A stretch of DNA of 10,259 nucleotides from Coraliomargarita sp. CAG:312 (GTDB lineage: Bacteria; Verrucomicrobiota; Verrucomicrobiia; Opitutales; Intestinicryptomonadaceae), in NCBI GenBank assembly GCA_000438015.1, contig FR901597.1:1-10259 (forward strand), in the 5' to 3' direction. Each line of letters opens with the position of its first letter. Position 1 is the stretch's first letter. The notes under the pieces were generated by a model. The model did not search any database. It saw nothing but the letters and a program-made list of their open reading frames with translations, and was not told the origin of the DNA. Positions 1 to 7,354 of this stretch are shown one piece after another. Made by a program: the position numbers and the translations under genes.

Positions 1-42
1 GAGGCATTGTAGGACTTCCGTCCTCTTTGCCTCCCTTTTTTT
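1..42 (+). terminator. Rho-independent terminator of an upstream plus-strand gene
   Basis: GAGGCA (1-6) pairs with TGCCTC (28-33), and an inner stem AGGAC (11-15) pairs with GTCCT (20-24) around a TTCC loop. The two stems are separated by a small internal loop (TTGT / CTT). The right arm continues CC and then seven T (36-42), the layout of an intrinsic terminator on the plus strand. The left arm is cut by the window edge, so the stem may be longer. It implies a plus-strand gene ending just left of the window, convergent with the minus-strand operon at 282-6261. Confidence 0.6.
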
Positions 43-281
43 CTACTTCTTCTACCCTCATCCCACTATCTTTGACGATGAGCGAATTTTTTCTGGGCAA
101 GCAAAAGCTGCGAACAGGAATTTTGGGAGGCAGTATAAAAGGCTGCGATGAAACTAAAATCTGCACTTGTCCGAGACTTTTCATTAGCTAAAATTTTCTA
201 AATAAAAGCATGCCTTTTGTGCAGACAATAAAAACATGCAATGAAGCGGCGCGCTGTAATATTCGTAATAATTTATTTTTT
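43..281. other. Convergent intergenic stretch, no gene seen
   Basis: About 240 nt between the left-edge terminator and the stop codon of the HpnG-like gene. I see no convincing coding frame on either strand: the best is a 37-codon plus-strand frame at 78-191 without a ribosome binding site. No strong terminator for the minus-strand operon was found. GCATG/CATGC at about 208-239 could form a weak, long-looped stem. Confidence 0.5.
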
Positions 282-974
282 TTACCTCATTTCTGACAGT
301 ATTTTTACGATGGTTTCTTCGTATTTTTTATGCGCTGGTTTTACTTCTTCAGCAAACTTGCGCAGCGCTATAAGCAGGCTAGGGCGCTTTAATAGCTGCA
401 AGGATATTTTTCTTAAGGACAGTGTGCCGTCGCGGTGGTCCAATACCTCTGAGAAAAAAGATGCGGGGATTTTGCTGTCGACTGAATCGCTTATGCAACG
501 TATGTGGGTGAACGTAGCATTCGGAGACAATTCTTTAATTGCCCCCATAAACACTTCGCTCTCAGTTTCTACCGCCAATATTCCCCTTTTAAATAGTTCA
601 AGCTTTTCGGACCGCTCGACAATATGGTCCGAACATTTTATTACCCCGCGGCGGCATATTGGCGATAGAATCTTGTTCATATCGGCATCGTTTGTATCGT
701 ATATAAAATCCCCATTCTCAAGTTTGGGGTCGCATGCTCCGGCGAAACCGCAAATTATAACGCGTTCCGGTTTGAACTCATCAGCCGTTTTCTTTACGAG
801 TTCCTCTGTGCTTTTACATCTCATGCCGGATACTAGCAGGCATAGGTTGTGATATTTGCAGCCGTTTGCGGAGATTTTTTTGCACATTCCTGTTTTTGTC
901 CTTTTAAAGCCGAAATGTCTAAATGGAGCCGCTCCCTCAAATGTGGTCGGAAATATCATTAGGGTTTTTTTCAT
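282..974 (-). CDS. hpnG: HpnG-like nucleoside phosphorylase (PNP/UDP phosphorylase superfamily)
   Basis: This 230-residue protein has the landmarks of the PNP/MTA-SAH nucleosidase fold. They are an N-terminal strand with a Glu near residue 13 (FPTTFEG), the nucleoside-site loop CGFAGACDPKLENGD (75-89), VETESE (135-140, E138 aligning with the purine/ribose-binding Glu of MTA/SAH nucleosidase) and ISDSVD (161-166, D163 aligning with the catalytic Asp). In hopanoid producers HpnG removes adenine from adenosylhopane to give a ribosylhopane precursor. It starts 4 nt after the hpnD-hpnE stop and is the last gene of the squalene operon, which is the main reason for choosing HpnG over a general MTA/SAH nucleosidase. 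No HpnF or HpnH gene is visible, so the substrate is uncertain. The Met of the usual nucleosidase DMES/VDME motif is Thr here (VETE). Family assignment is firm; the exact role is inferred. Probably cytosolic: no signal peptide or membrane segment is seen. Confidence 0.72.
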   Translation of the reverse strand: MKKTLMIFPTTFEGAAPFRHFGFKRTKTGMCKKISANGCKYHNLCLLVSGMRCKSTEELVKKTADEFKPERVIICGFAGACDPKLENGDFIYDTNDADMNKILSPICRRGVIKCSDHIVERSEKLELFKRGILAVETESEVFMGAIKELSPNATFTHIRCISDSVDSKIPASFFSEVLDHRDGTLSLRKISLQLLKRPSLLIALRKFAEEVKPAHKKYEETIVKILSEMR

Positions 975-978
975 AAGA

Positions 979-3159
979 TTATAAATTCACATCATTTGCG
1001 CTTTTTGCCGCGCTTTCAATTGTGCATGGAAGATCGGTCTGAACCCAGTCTCCGCATATATGCAGATTTTCAAATTCGGAGCGGATATCTTCGTCCTTGG
1101 GGCGGGCTTGCTCGGTATCGGCGTCAGCGGATATTGTGGCGGCTGCAAATCTGAGCGGCAAAACTTTTAAAACAGAGTTTTTCCCGAAGAATTTCTTTAT
1201 TTCTTCTTTTAGCATGGTTTCTATTTGCGCGTTGCTTGCCTTTAGCGTGCTTGCACTCACGGTTGCCCCGTAAAGAAAGGCTTTACCTGTTTCTTTGTCC
1301 GGCAGCTTTTCGGAATGGTCAAAAATCCAATGGATGGGCGAATCTATTATGCATGCATATTCGGAGTCTAATATTTTTTCAGAACTGGTAAAATATATGT
1401 TAAGTATGTCAGTAAATTTTATTTTTTCAAGCCGCGCGCGAAGCTTGGAATATGGGTGGAGTATTGATTTTAAGGCGTGGACAGGAAGCGCGCTGAAAAC
1501 GTGGTCGCAGCCGCAAGCGTCGCATTTCGAGGTGGATACAGCTATTATTCTGCCGTCGCGGAATTTTAAGGAGTTTACGGATTCTGAAAGGTACACGTTT
1601 CCTCCGCATCCTTTTATATAGATTTCCGTGCGCGGCGAAAGGGCGGATAAGATGGGTCTTTGGGGTAGATATAGAATTGCGGCGTCGTCGCCTTTTAATA
1701 TGCATTTCTTTATTGTATTGGCCATCAATTGCGCGTCTGCGTCTTTAAGCGGCGTATTTAGCGCGGACACGCAAAACGGTTCCCAAAAGGCTTTAATTGC
1801 TCCGTGGGGGACTTTCATAGACTTTAAAAAGTCCAGTGCGCTTTCTTTGGGGCGAGGAAACACAAGCCCGAATTTTAACTCAGTCAAAAGGCGTATATTG
1901 TCGAGAGATGCAAATCCTTTTACCTTTGTATAGCTTAAAAACGAAAATAATTTTTTTAAAATTCCCGAGTCTTCGGAAGGATATTTTACTGAATATTTTT
2001 TCCCGGTCGGAAATATGAAGTCCATTCCTTCTACGGGTTTGAAATATTCCCTGCCTGCCGTACCCAATGTTCTAAGCACTGCAAAAAAATTGTCGTAGCA
2101 CCCCATCAAAGCGTGGGTGCCGTTATCCAACGCCGCAGCTTCCCAGGTTATTTGCGACGCCCTTCCTCCAAGCTGCGGCCTGGCTTCGAAAAGCGAAACG
2201 TCGAATCCTTCATAGGCAAGCCTCAATGCCATTGCGCATCCGGCGACTCCTCCGCCTAGAACTGCGGCTTTTCCCGACATCTTGTCTTGGCGTTCCGGTC
2301 TTTTTGATTCTCTTATGGCTCCAAGCGCAAGTGCGATTTTTTTTGCCTTGGATATTTTTACGGGGATTTCATTTATAGAAAAATCAGACTCGGCTATATT
2401 ATCCAAAATTTTTTCGTATATGGCCCACATTATAAGCGCCGGGGCAAGGGCCCGTTTGTCTTCGTTGGCAATAAGGCGGCGGGATTTATTGAAGAAGTGT
2501 TTTGCCCTAAAGTGCATGAATCTGAAGAGTTCTTTGCAGTTTGGGTTCTTTGATGGGTCGGCGAGATCCTCCTCCGAGACTCCAAAGGCGTCCAGTTCCT
2601 CGCGGGGAATATACACGCGCTTGTGGTTGCGGTAGTCGTCGACAACGTCCCGGAGAATGTTTGTAAATTGGAGCGCATATCCCAACGACTCCGCAAACTG
2701 GATGGTGCGCGGGTTTTTACACCCGAAGATGTGTATTGAAACAAGTCCCACCGCGCTTGCCACTCCATAGCAGTATTTGCGTATGTCTTCAAACGCTTCA
2801 AAAGGCTCTTCAAATGTATCGCGCATTACCCCGTCTATAATAGCCTGCACGTATTCTTGAGGAACTTTTCGGCGGTTTATAACGCCGCGCATTTCTTCCG
2901 CCAGCGCCGATAATCCAGTCTTTCCGGCGTAAATCGACGATATGTCGTCCTTCCAACGGGTTAAGCTGTCTCTGCGCGCCTGCTTGGGGTTGTTTTCCTC
3001 GTCGGCGATATCGTCCATCAGCCTGCAAAAGGCATAGAAAATTTCCATGTCTCTTGCGCGTTCTTTATCCATGCAAAAAAACGCGAATGCCAAATTAGAT
3101 TTTTTGCGCTCGCTTGTGTGGTAGGCGCTTGTTGAACTTTCCGTATTGTCGACGTCCAT
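979..3159 (-). CDS. hpnDE: HpnD-HpnE fusion: presqualene diphosphate synthase + hydroxysqualene reductase
   Basis: A single 726-residue frame joins two squalene-pathway enzymes. Residues 1 to about 285 are a squalene/phytoene synthase domain: FYAFCRLMDDIADE (41-54) carries the first Asp-rich motif, YGVASAVGLV (131-140) follows, and RDVVDDYRNHKRVYIP (170-185) carries the second. Residues about 294-726 are an FAD-dependent amine-oxidase/desaturase-type domain with LGGGVAG (301-307), the FAD-ribose Glu at E325, GGRAS (331-335) and a C-terminal FAD motif HICGDW...ESAAKS (700-720). In the known pathway HpnD condenses two farnesyl diphosphates to presqualene diphosphate and HpnE reduces hydroxysqualene to squalene, so the fusion holds steps one and three. 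The junction is a short charged linker (SKRPERQDK) before M294 (codon at 2278-2280), which looks like the former start of a separate HpnE. The start overlaps the hpnC stop as TAATG, suggesting coupled translation. The domains are certain; fusion versus an undetected sequencing error at the junction is the only doubt. Confidence 0.9.
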   Translation of the reverse strand: MDVDNTESSTSAYHTSERKKSNLAFAFFCMDKERARDMEIFYAFCRLMDDIADEENNPKQARRDSLTRWKDDISSIYAGKTGLSALAEEMRGVINRRKVPQEYVQAIIDGVMRDTFEEPFEAFEDIRKYCYGVASAVGLVSIHIFGCKNPRTIQFAESLGYALQFTNILRDVVDDYRNHKRVYIPREELDAFGVSEEDLADPSKNPNCKELFRFMHFRAKHFFNKSRRLIANEDKRALAPALIMWAIYEKILDNIAESDFSINEIPVKISKAKKIALALGAIRESKRPERQDKMSGKAAVLGGGVAGCAMALRLAYEGFDVSLFEARPQLGGRASQITWEAAALDNGTHALMGCYDNFFAVLRTLGTAGREYFKPVEGMDFIFPTGKKYSVKYPSEDSGILKKLFSFLSYTKVKGFASLDNIRLLTELKFGLVFPRPKESALDFLKSMKVPHGAIKAFWEPFCVSALNTPLKDADAQLMANTIKKCILKGDDAAILYLPQRPILSALSPRTEIYIKGCGGNVYLSESVNSLKFRDGRIIAVSTSKCDACGCDHVFSALPVHALKSILHPYSKLRARLEKIKFTDILNIYFTSSEKILDSEYACIIDSPIHWIFDHSEKLPDKETGKAFLYGATVSASTLKASNAQIETMLKEEIKKFFGKNSVLKVLPLRFAAATISADADTEQARPKDEDIRSEFENLHICGDWVQTDLPCTIESAAKSANDVNL

Positions 3160-4022
3160 TAGAACAAAAGTGCGCTTATTAAAAGTTTAATTTTATCGAA
3201 CGAGTTCAGGGAGGGGCGTTCGGAAAGGGTATCGTAATCCAGTTTGCGGATTTTTCGCAATATCGACCTGCCGCCGGAAATGGTAATTTTTATTTCAAGG
3301 CTCAGCGGGAAGGGCAGGTGTTTAACGAGCCTTTCGCCTGAATCGAAAAGCTTGTCCGTCCTGTCGACCTGCATTTTCACGAGTTCTTTTACAGCATCTG
3401 AGGCGCTTTCGGCAAATATTTCCGTTTCGCCTATATTTCCCCAGTCTTCTTTGGGGATGTATATGCGGTTCTTCAGGCGGTCAACGCTCATATCCTGCCA
3501 AAAATTTGCCAGTTGCAGGGCTGTGCAAATGTCGTCGGAGTACCCGAAAAGCTTTTGGTCTTTTATGTTGTGCAGAATCAACACAAGCCTGCCAACCGGG
3601 TTTGCCGAACGCCTGCAATAATCCAATACTTCTTCGAAAGTCGCGTAGCGCTTTTTTACTACGTCTTGGGCGAACGCGCTTATTAAGTCTCTAAACAATT
3701 GTTTGGGAATGCCAAATTCCTTTATTGTGTTCGAGAGGGCTAGAAATATCCAATCCCAGCGCGGGTCCAGCCCGGACTCGCCGGAAATGTCCAACTGGGA
3801 TTCAAACTCGCGAAGGCGCTCTACTCGGATTGGATCGTCGGCGGCCAAAGTTTCGTGCTGTTCGTCGGCTATGTCGTCGGCGGTGCGGGCGAAAGCGTAC
3901 ACTGCGGCTACATGTTTGCGCAGCTTTTGGGGGACCATTTTTGCCACGGGAAAATTTTCGTAATGCGAGTAGGCAAGGTCAGAGCATTTTGAATATGCGG
4001 CGTCTAGTTTGCTTGGTGTCAT
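3159..4022 (-). CDS. hpnC: Hydroxysqualene synthase HpnC
   Basis: A 287-residue squalene/phytoene synthase-family protein, normal length for HpnC. ENFPVAK (22-28) near the N-terminus and CRRSANPVGRL (136-146) are typical of HpnC and set it apart from HpnD. The two Mg2+-diphosphate-binding motifs are ADDIADE (48-54) and QLANFWQDMSVD (170-181, with D177 and D181). It converts presqualene diphosphate, made by the HpnD half of the next gene, into hydroxysqualene, which the HpnE half reduces. Its stop overlaps the next start (TAATG at 3161-3157), so expression of the three activities is probably coupled. It starts 27 nt after the channel gene. No Shine-Dalgarno sequence is obvious before the chosen ATG, but the start places the conserved SKCSDLAYSHYENFP region at the usual distance from the N-terminus. 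Confidence 0.9.
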   Translation of the reverse strand: MTPSKLDAAYSKCSDLAYSHYENFPVAKMVPQKLRKHVAAVYAFARTADDIADEQHETLAADDPIRVERLREFESQLDISGESGLDPRWDWIFLALSNTIKEFGIPKQLFRDLISAFAQDVVKKRYATFEEVLDYCRRSANPVGRLVLILHNIKDQKLFGYSDDICTALQLANFWQDMSVDRLKNRIYIPKEDWGNIGETEIFAESASDAVKELVKMQVDRTDKLFDSGERLVKHLPFPLSLEIKITISGGRSILRKIRKLDYDTLSERPSLNSFDKIKLLISALLF

Positions 4023-4049
4023 CGCGCAAATTTATCGCCGAATTGGCTT

Positions 4050-4793
4050 TTAATGTCGAGTTTTTTTTCGGGTGGAGCGTGTTTGCGGGCTTAACTTTTG
4101 CGCTCTGCCATTTTTTTTGGCATCTGTTTTAAAAGAGTCCCCCAGCATCCAAGCCGCCACAATTCCGGATGTGGATGTGAACAGCCCTATGCCCATAAAC
4201 ATTAGGCAGATTCCAACGATTCTTCCATATTCCGTCACCGGATAAACACCTCCAGATCCTACTGTTGTAATTGTGTTTACAGTCCACCATAAGGCGTCCG
4301 ATGCGTCGACTATTGTTGCTCCGGGGGCGTTTTTCTCAAAGTGCAATACGAGAACCCCGGATATTGCCACGCAGGCAAATGTTAGGCTTGCGATGAAAGC
4401 GAATGTATTTTTTAGCTTGTCTTCAAAAAAGTATTCGGAAATTTTCATTGTGGCTCTAATCGCCCTCAAGGCGCGTATAAACCTCAAAAAATTGTACAAT
4501 CTTCCCCAGCGAAGCGGTGCGATATTAGGTATTGACGAAACTAGGTCTATCCATCCGTATTTCCAAAATCCTACTCTATCTTCTGCCGCCATAAAACGCA
4601 TAAAAACGTCTGCAAGGAAAAACGCGCAGGCTACAGCGTCTCCGAAGCGCAGGAAACGCGCTATTTGGCTGTCTTGGGGAAGGGAGTACCCGATTATAAG
4701 CGCCAATATTACATACGCTGAAAGAAATAATATAAAGATATTCCATGCGCCGCTCGGACGCCAGCGCTCCCTTCCTTTTCCGCGGTTTTTCAT
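4050..4793 (-). CDS. Voltage-gated-type six-helix ion channel with altered selectivity filter (TVGSGG)
   Basis: A 247-residue inner-membrane protein with the order of a voltage-gated potassium channel subunit. S1 is at about 19-36, S2 about 50-70 with acidic D52 and D62, and S3 about 80-90 (WIDLVSSIP). S4 has arginines at 95, 98, 104, 107, 110 and 113, close to one every third residue. S5 is at about 128-151, the pore helix at about 165-176, and S6 at about 191-216. The filter region reads TITTVGSGGVYPVTEYGR (174-191). The usual TVGYGD is replaced by TVGSGG, so the filter Tyr and following Asp are missing while the helix before it and YPVT after it are typical. K+ selectivity therefore cannot be assumed. 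The C-terminal tail (from about 221) is short and strongly basic, with no cyclic-nucleotide or RCK domain. It lies between nhaD (43 nt upstream) and hpnC (27 nt downstream) on the same strand, so it probably shares their transcript. Family call is firm; ion preference is unknown. Confidence 0.85.
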   Translation of the reverse strand: MKNRGKGRERWRPSGAWNIFILFLSAYVILALIIGYSLPQDSQIARFLRFGDAVACAFFLADVFMRFMAAEDRVGFWKYGWIDLVSSIPNIAPLRWGRLYNFLRFIRALRAIRATMKISEYFFEDKLKNTFAFIASLTFACVAISGVLVLHFEKNAPGATIVDASDALWWTVNTITTVGSGGVYPVTEYGRIVGICLMFMGIGLFTSTSGIVAAWMLGDSFKTDAKKNGRAQKLSPQTRSTRKKTRH

Positions 4794-4836
4794 TCGGAAA
4801 ATATCGTAATTATTCTGATATCTTTAAATTTATGCT

Positions 4837-6261
4837 TTAGCCGAGGATTGCGTTTTGAACAACGTAAGTTATTATTCCGGAAAAATATCCAAGCAGCGCC
4901 AGCAGAGATATATGCTTGCAGTACCATGCAAACGTGATTTTTTCAAGCCCCATAACGACAACTCCTGCTGCCGATCCGATAATCAATATGCTTCCGCCAA
5001 CTCCTGCGCAATACGCCAATAGTTGCCAGAAAATTCCATCTTGCACAAAGTTTGCCATGTATGCGGCCTCGCCCGACAGCGCAACGGCTTCGTGGGTTGG
5101 CATCGGATACATTCCCATCGCTCCGGCAACCAGCGGGACATTGTCTATTATGGATGAAAGCATTCCCACTATTGTGTTTATTACATAGACATTATGCACT
5201 TCTTCGTCCAAATATGTGGATACCTCTTTTAATATTCCAGCGCTTTGCAGAGCCGATACCGCCATTAAGATGCCCATAAAGAAGAGAATAGTTCCGAGGT
5301 CTATTCTTGAAAAAATAGCGGTTAACCTGTATTGCCTGGATATTGGAATGTCGGGTTTGCGGTTGTACATAATTTCCATATATACCCATATTATTCCCAG
5401 CACCAGCAATACACCCATAAAAGGCGGCAAATGGGTTATCGCTTTAAAAATCGGGATCGATATTAGGGCTGAGACGCCTATGCAAAATATCGCCACTCTC
5501 TCTTTGTTTGATACATAGGCGGATATTGCGCTTTCCTGCCTGTCTGTCGAGTAGTTGACATCGCCTTTCCCAAGCATCAGCGATATTATTGCAAGCGGAA
5601 CCAACATAGACAGCAAAGACGGCAAGAACAGCTTTGTTATCAATGCCGACGTTGTGACGTTCTCATTTATCCACAGCATTATTGTCGTGACGTCCCCAGT
5701 CGGCGTCCAAGCTCCTCCGCTATTTGCGGCTATAATTATCATACCCGCAAATATCCAGCGTTCATGGCGGTCTGAAACCATTTTGCGCAATAGCATTGTC
5801 ATGACTATGGCGGTAGTCAAGTTGTCGAGAATCGACGACATAAAAAATGTTATAAAAGAAAGAATCCAGAGAAGATTGCGTTTTGAGCGCGTCGATATCC
5901 TTTCCGTGACGCACATAAATCCGCCGTGCACGTCTATCAGCTCTACGATTGCCATTGCCCCGATTAGATACAGGACTATTTGCGCATGCTCACCCAATGA
6001 TTCCACTATCTGGAAGTCGGAAACAAATTTTGCGCACTGCTTTGCCAATGGCATATTAGCTACGTCGGAATTCCCAGCGAGAAAGTGCCGGAAGCTTTCG
6101 GCGTTAACCACGGATATTATGGAATCGCCCGAGAACATATACAGCACCCATAGAGTCATGCCCAGGATGAGCGCTGTGGCGGCTTTATTTATGCCGATTT
6201 TATGTTCCATGGCTATAAGTATATAGCCTATGACGAATACGACGGTCATTAAAGTAATCAT
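4837..6261 (-). CDS. nhaD: NhaD-family Na+/H+ antiporter
   Basis: A 474-residue polytopic inner-membrane protein that should export Na+ (or Li+) in exchange for protons. It matches NhaD along its whole length. The N-terminus has FVIGYILIAMEHKIGINKAA (9-28). SSILDNLTTAIVMTMLLRK (142-160) and SSIIDNVPLVAG (369-380) form the paired Asp-Asn repeat of the ion-transporter superfamily. Also present are NSGGAWTPTGDVTTIM (180-195), LGTILFFMGILMAVSALQ (322-339) and FWQLLAYCAGVGGSILIIGS (411-430). Length and start agree with the family; no clear ribosome binding site precedes the ATG. It is the first gene of the minus-strand block that continues with the channel and the squalene genes, and a promoter-like pair of hexamers lies just upstream (6283-6311). 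Nothing in the sequence shows how it responds to sodium or pH. Confidence 0.93.
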   Translation of the reverse strand: MITLMTVVFVIGYILIAMEHKIGINKAATALILGMTLWVLYMFSGDSIISVVNAESFRHFLAGNSDVANMPLAKQCAKFVSDFQIVESLGEHAQIVLYLIGAMAIVELIDVHGGFMCVTERISTRSKRNLLWILSFITFFMSSILDNLTTAIVMTMLLRKMVSDRHERWIFAGMIIIAANSGGAWTPTGDVTTIMLWINENVTTSALITKLFLPSLLSMLVPLAIISLMLGKGDVNYSTDRQESAISAYVSNKERVAIFCIGVSALISIPIFKAITHLPPFMGVLLVLGIIWVYMEIMYNRKPDIPISRQYRLTAIFSRIDLGTILFFMGILMAVSALQSAGILKEVSTYLDEEVHNVYVINTIVGMLSSIIDNVPLVAGAMGMYPMPTHEAVALSGEAAYMANFVQDGIFWQLLAYCAGVGGSILIIGSAAGVVVMGLEKITFAWYCKHISLLALLGYFSGIITYVVQNAILG

Positions 6262-6282
6262 GGTGCAATTGAAAAAGGCATA

Positions 6283-6311
6283 AATAAAATATTTGCAAAA
6301 AAGTTAGTCAA
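6283..6311 (-). promoter_or_regulatory. Candidate sigma70-type promoter for the nhaD-hpn operon
   Basis: On the minus strand TTGACT (6311-6306) is followed after 17 nt by TTTATT (6288-6283; four of six consensus bases). The predicted start near 6276 would leave a leader of about 15 nt before the nhaD ATG. This is a pattern match in an AT-rich gap, not proof. The rest of the 222-nt divergent gap (6262-6483) must also hold the promoter of the glycosyltransferase gene, for which I see no convincing match. Confidence 0.35.
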
Positions 6312-6483
6312 GTTTTGTCTCAGAAATTTTTTAAGGCCGCTTTATTTTTGCAGTCAATAGGCAATGAAACTGCTTGACTTTTGGCGGCATTCTTAGAGTC
6401 TCTAAATATCCGGATGCTTTTATTTGCAGGTTTATTCGAATTGTCTTTTGGGGTTAATTTAAGAAATTGGAATTCAATTTTGT

Positions 6484-7278
6484 ATGAAAACGGCCGTATT
6501 GTACATAGCAACGGGGAGGTATTTAACCTTTTGGAAGGATTTTTTCGAATCGTCGGAACGATATTTCTTGAGGGGAATTCATAAGTCTTATTTCGTTTTT
6601 ACCGATTCCTCGCCGTCGGATGTTGCGCATAGCTGTTCATCCAAAGTAAATGTTTTTCATTTGGACAAATACGGGCATCCTCGGGACACGCTATACCGGT
6701 TTAGGACATTTTTAACGGCAGAATCGGAGCTTGAAGGCTTTGACTACATATTTTTCTTTAATGCAAATGTGAAATTTGTCCGCGAAGTCAATGCCGACAT
6801 ATTGCCTTCAGCCGGCGAGGGCCTTGTTTGCGCTCTCCATCCGCTTATGTCAAAGGCTGACAACAAATCCTACCCTTACGAGCGCGATTCTGGCTCCCTT
6901 GCCTATATACCCATGGGAAGCGGAAAGGTTTACGTGCAGGGCGCCCTAATCGGGGGGACTTCAAAGGCGTTTTTGGATATGTCTAGGCAATTGAAGAAAA
7001 ATATAGACGACGACTTGGACAAAGGGATAGTCGCGGTTTGGCATGATGAATCCCATTTAAACCGGTATATCTTGGAAAAAAATCCTAAGCTTTTGGGGCT
7101 GGAGTATTTGTGCCCAGATACTTTAAAATATCGAAGGCGCTGCGGCTGGAGGCAAAAAATTTTGCTATTGGAGAAGTCTTCCTTCAAATACGGTGGAATA
7201 GACTATATACGCGGAAAAACGGATAAAAAAATAGGCATTTTTAGATATTTTTTGCGCAAGGTATTCCACTGCGCATAG
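6484..7278 (+). CDS. Family GT6 glycosyltransferase (ABO-like alpha-1,3-Gal/GalNAc transferase)
   Basis: A 264-residue protein of glycosyltransferase family 6, the family of the human ABO enzymes, in the short bacterial form without a membrane anchor. Motifs in order are LYIATGRYLTFWKDFFESSE (6-25), YFVFTD (36-41), YIFFFNANVKF (88-98), CALHP (116-120), YERDSGSLAYIP (132-143), VQGALIGGTSKAF (151-163), and VWHDESHLNRY (185-195). It should transfer Gal or GalNAc from a UDP-sugar in alpha-1,3 linkage with retention. The metal-binding DXD of animal enzymes is NAN (93-95) here, as in known bacterial GT6 proteins that work without metal. At the positions that set donor choice in ABO enzymes it reads QGA (152-154); Ala at the last position resembles the galactose-using enzymes, a weak inference. 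A basic, aromatic C-terminal tail (about 243-264) could bind membrane. It is a lone gene, not in a polysaccharide cluster, so the acceptor is unknown. No ribosome binding site is evident. Confidence 0.9.
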   Translation: MKTAVLYIATGRYLTFWKDFFESSERYFLRGIHKSYFVFTDSSPSDVAHSCSSKVNVFHLDKYGHPRDTLYRFRTFLTAESELEGFDYIFFFNANVKFVREVNADILPSAGEGLVCALHPLMSKADNKSYPYERDSGSLAYIPMGSGKVYVQGALIGGTSKAFLDMSRQLKKNIDDDLDKGIVAVWHDESHLNRYILEKNPKLLGLEYLCPDTLKYRRRCGWRQKILLLEKSSFKYGGIDYIRGKTDKKIGIFRYFLRKVFHCA

Positions 7279-7354
7279 TATTTTGTCGGTGGAAAGCACT
7301 TAGGGGGGGCTGGATTTTTCATTTTTTAGGACAGTTTTTTATTTAATGAGCAAA

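Noticed and set aside
78..191. 37-codon plus-strand frame in the left intergenic stretch
   Set aside because: No ribosome binding site, no promoter and no signal or domain; length is within chance.
241..852. 203-codon plus-strand frame opposite the HpnG-like gene
   Set aside because: It lies over a gene with clear phosphorylase motifs on the other strand, has no recognisable domain and no ribosome binding site.
2278..2280. Internal ATG (M294) as the true start of a separate hpnE
   Set aside because: The frame runs through without a stop from the HpnD part and there is no stop for HpnD before it, so a fusion is the simpler reading; the ATG is better seen as a relic.
3703..4132. Overlapping plus-strand frames opposite hpnC and the channel end
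   Set aside because: Shadows of conserved genes; low-complexity Arg- and Cys-rich translation with no family resemblance.
5555..6226. 223-codon plus-strand frame opposite nhaD
   Set aside because: Antisense shadow of a strongly conserved antiporter; long antisense frames are common opposite hydrophobic genes.
6374..6408. TTGACT with TAAATA as a promoter for the GT6 gene
   Set aside because: The spacing is 23 nt, too long for a sigma70 promoter.
6320..6511. 63-codon minus-strand frame in the nhaD/GT6 gap
   Set aside because: It starts inside the GT6 gene on the other strand, would cover the divergent promoter region, and shows no domain, signal peptide or ribosome binding site.
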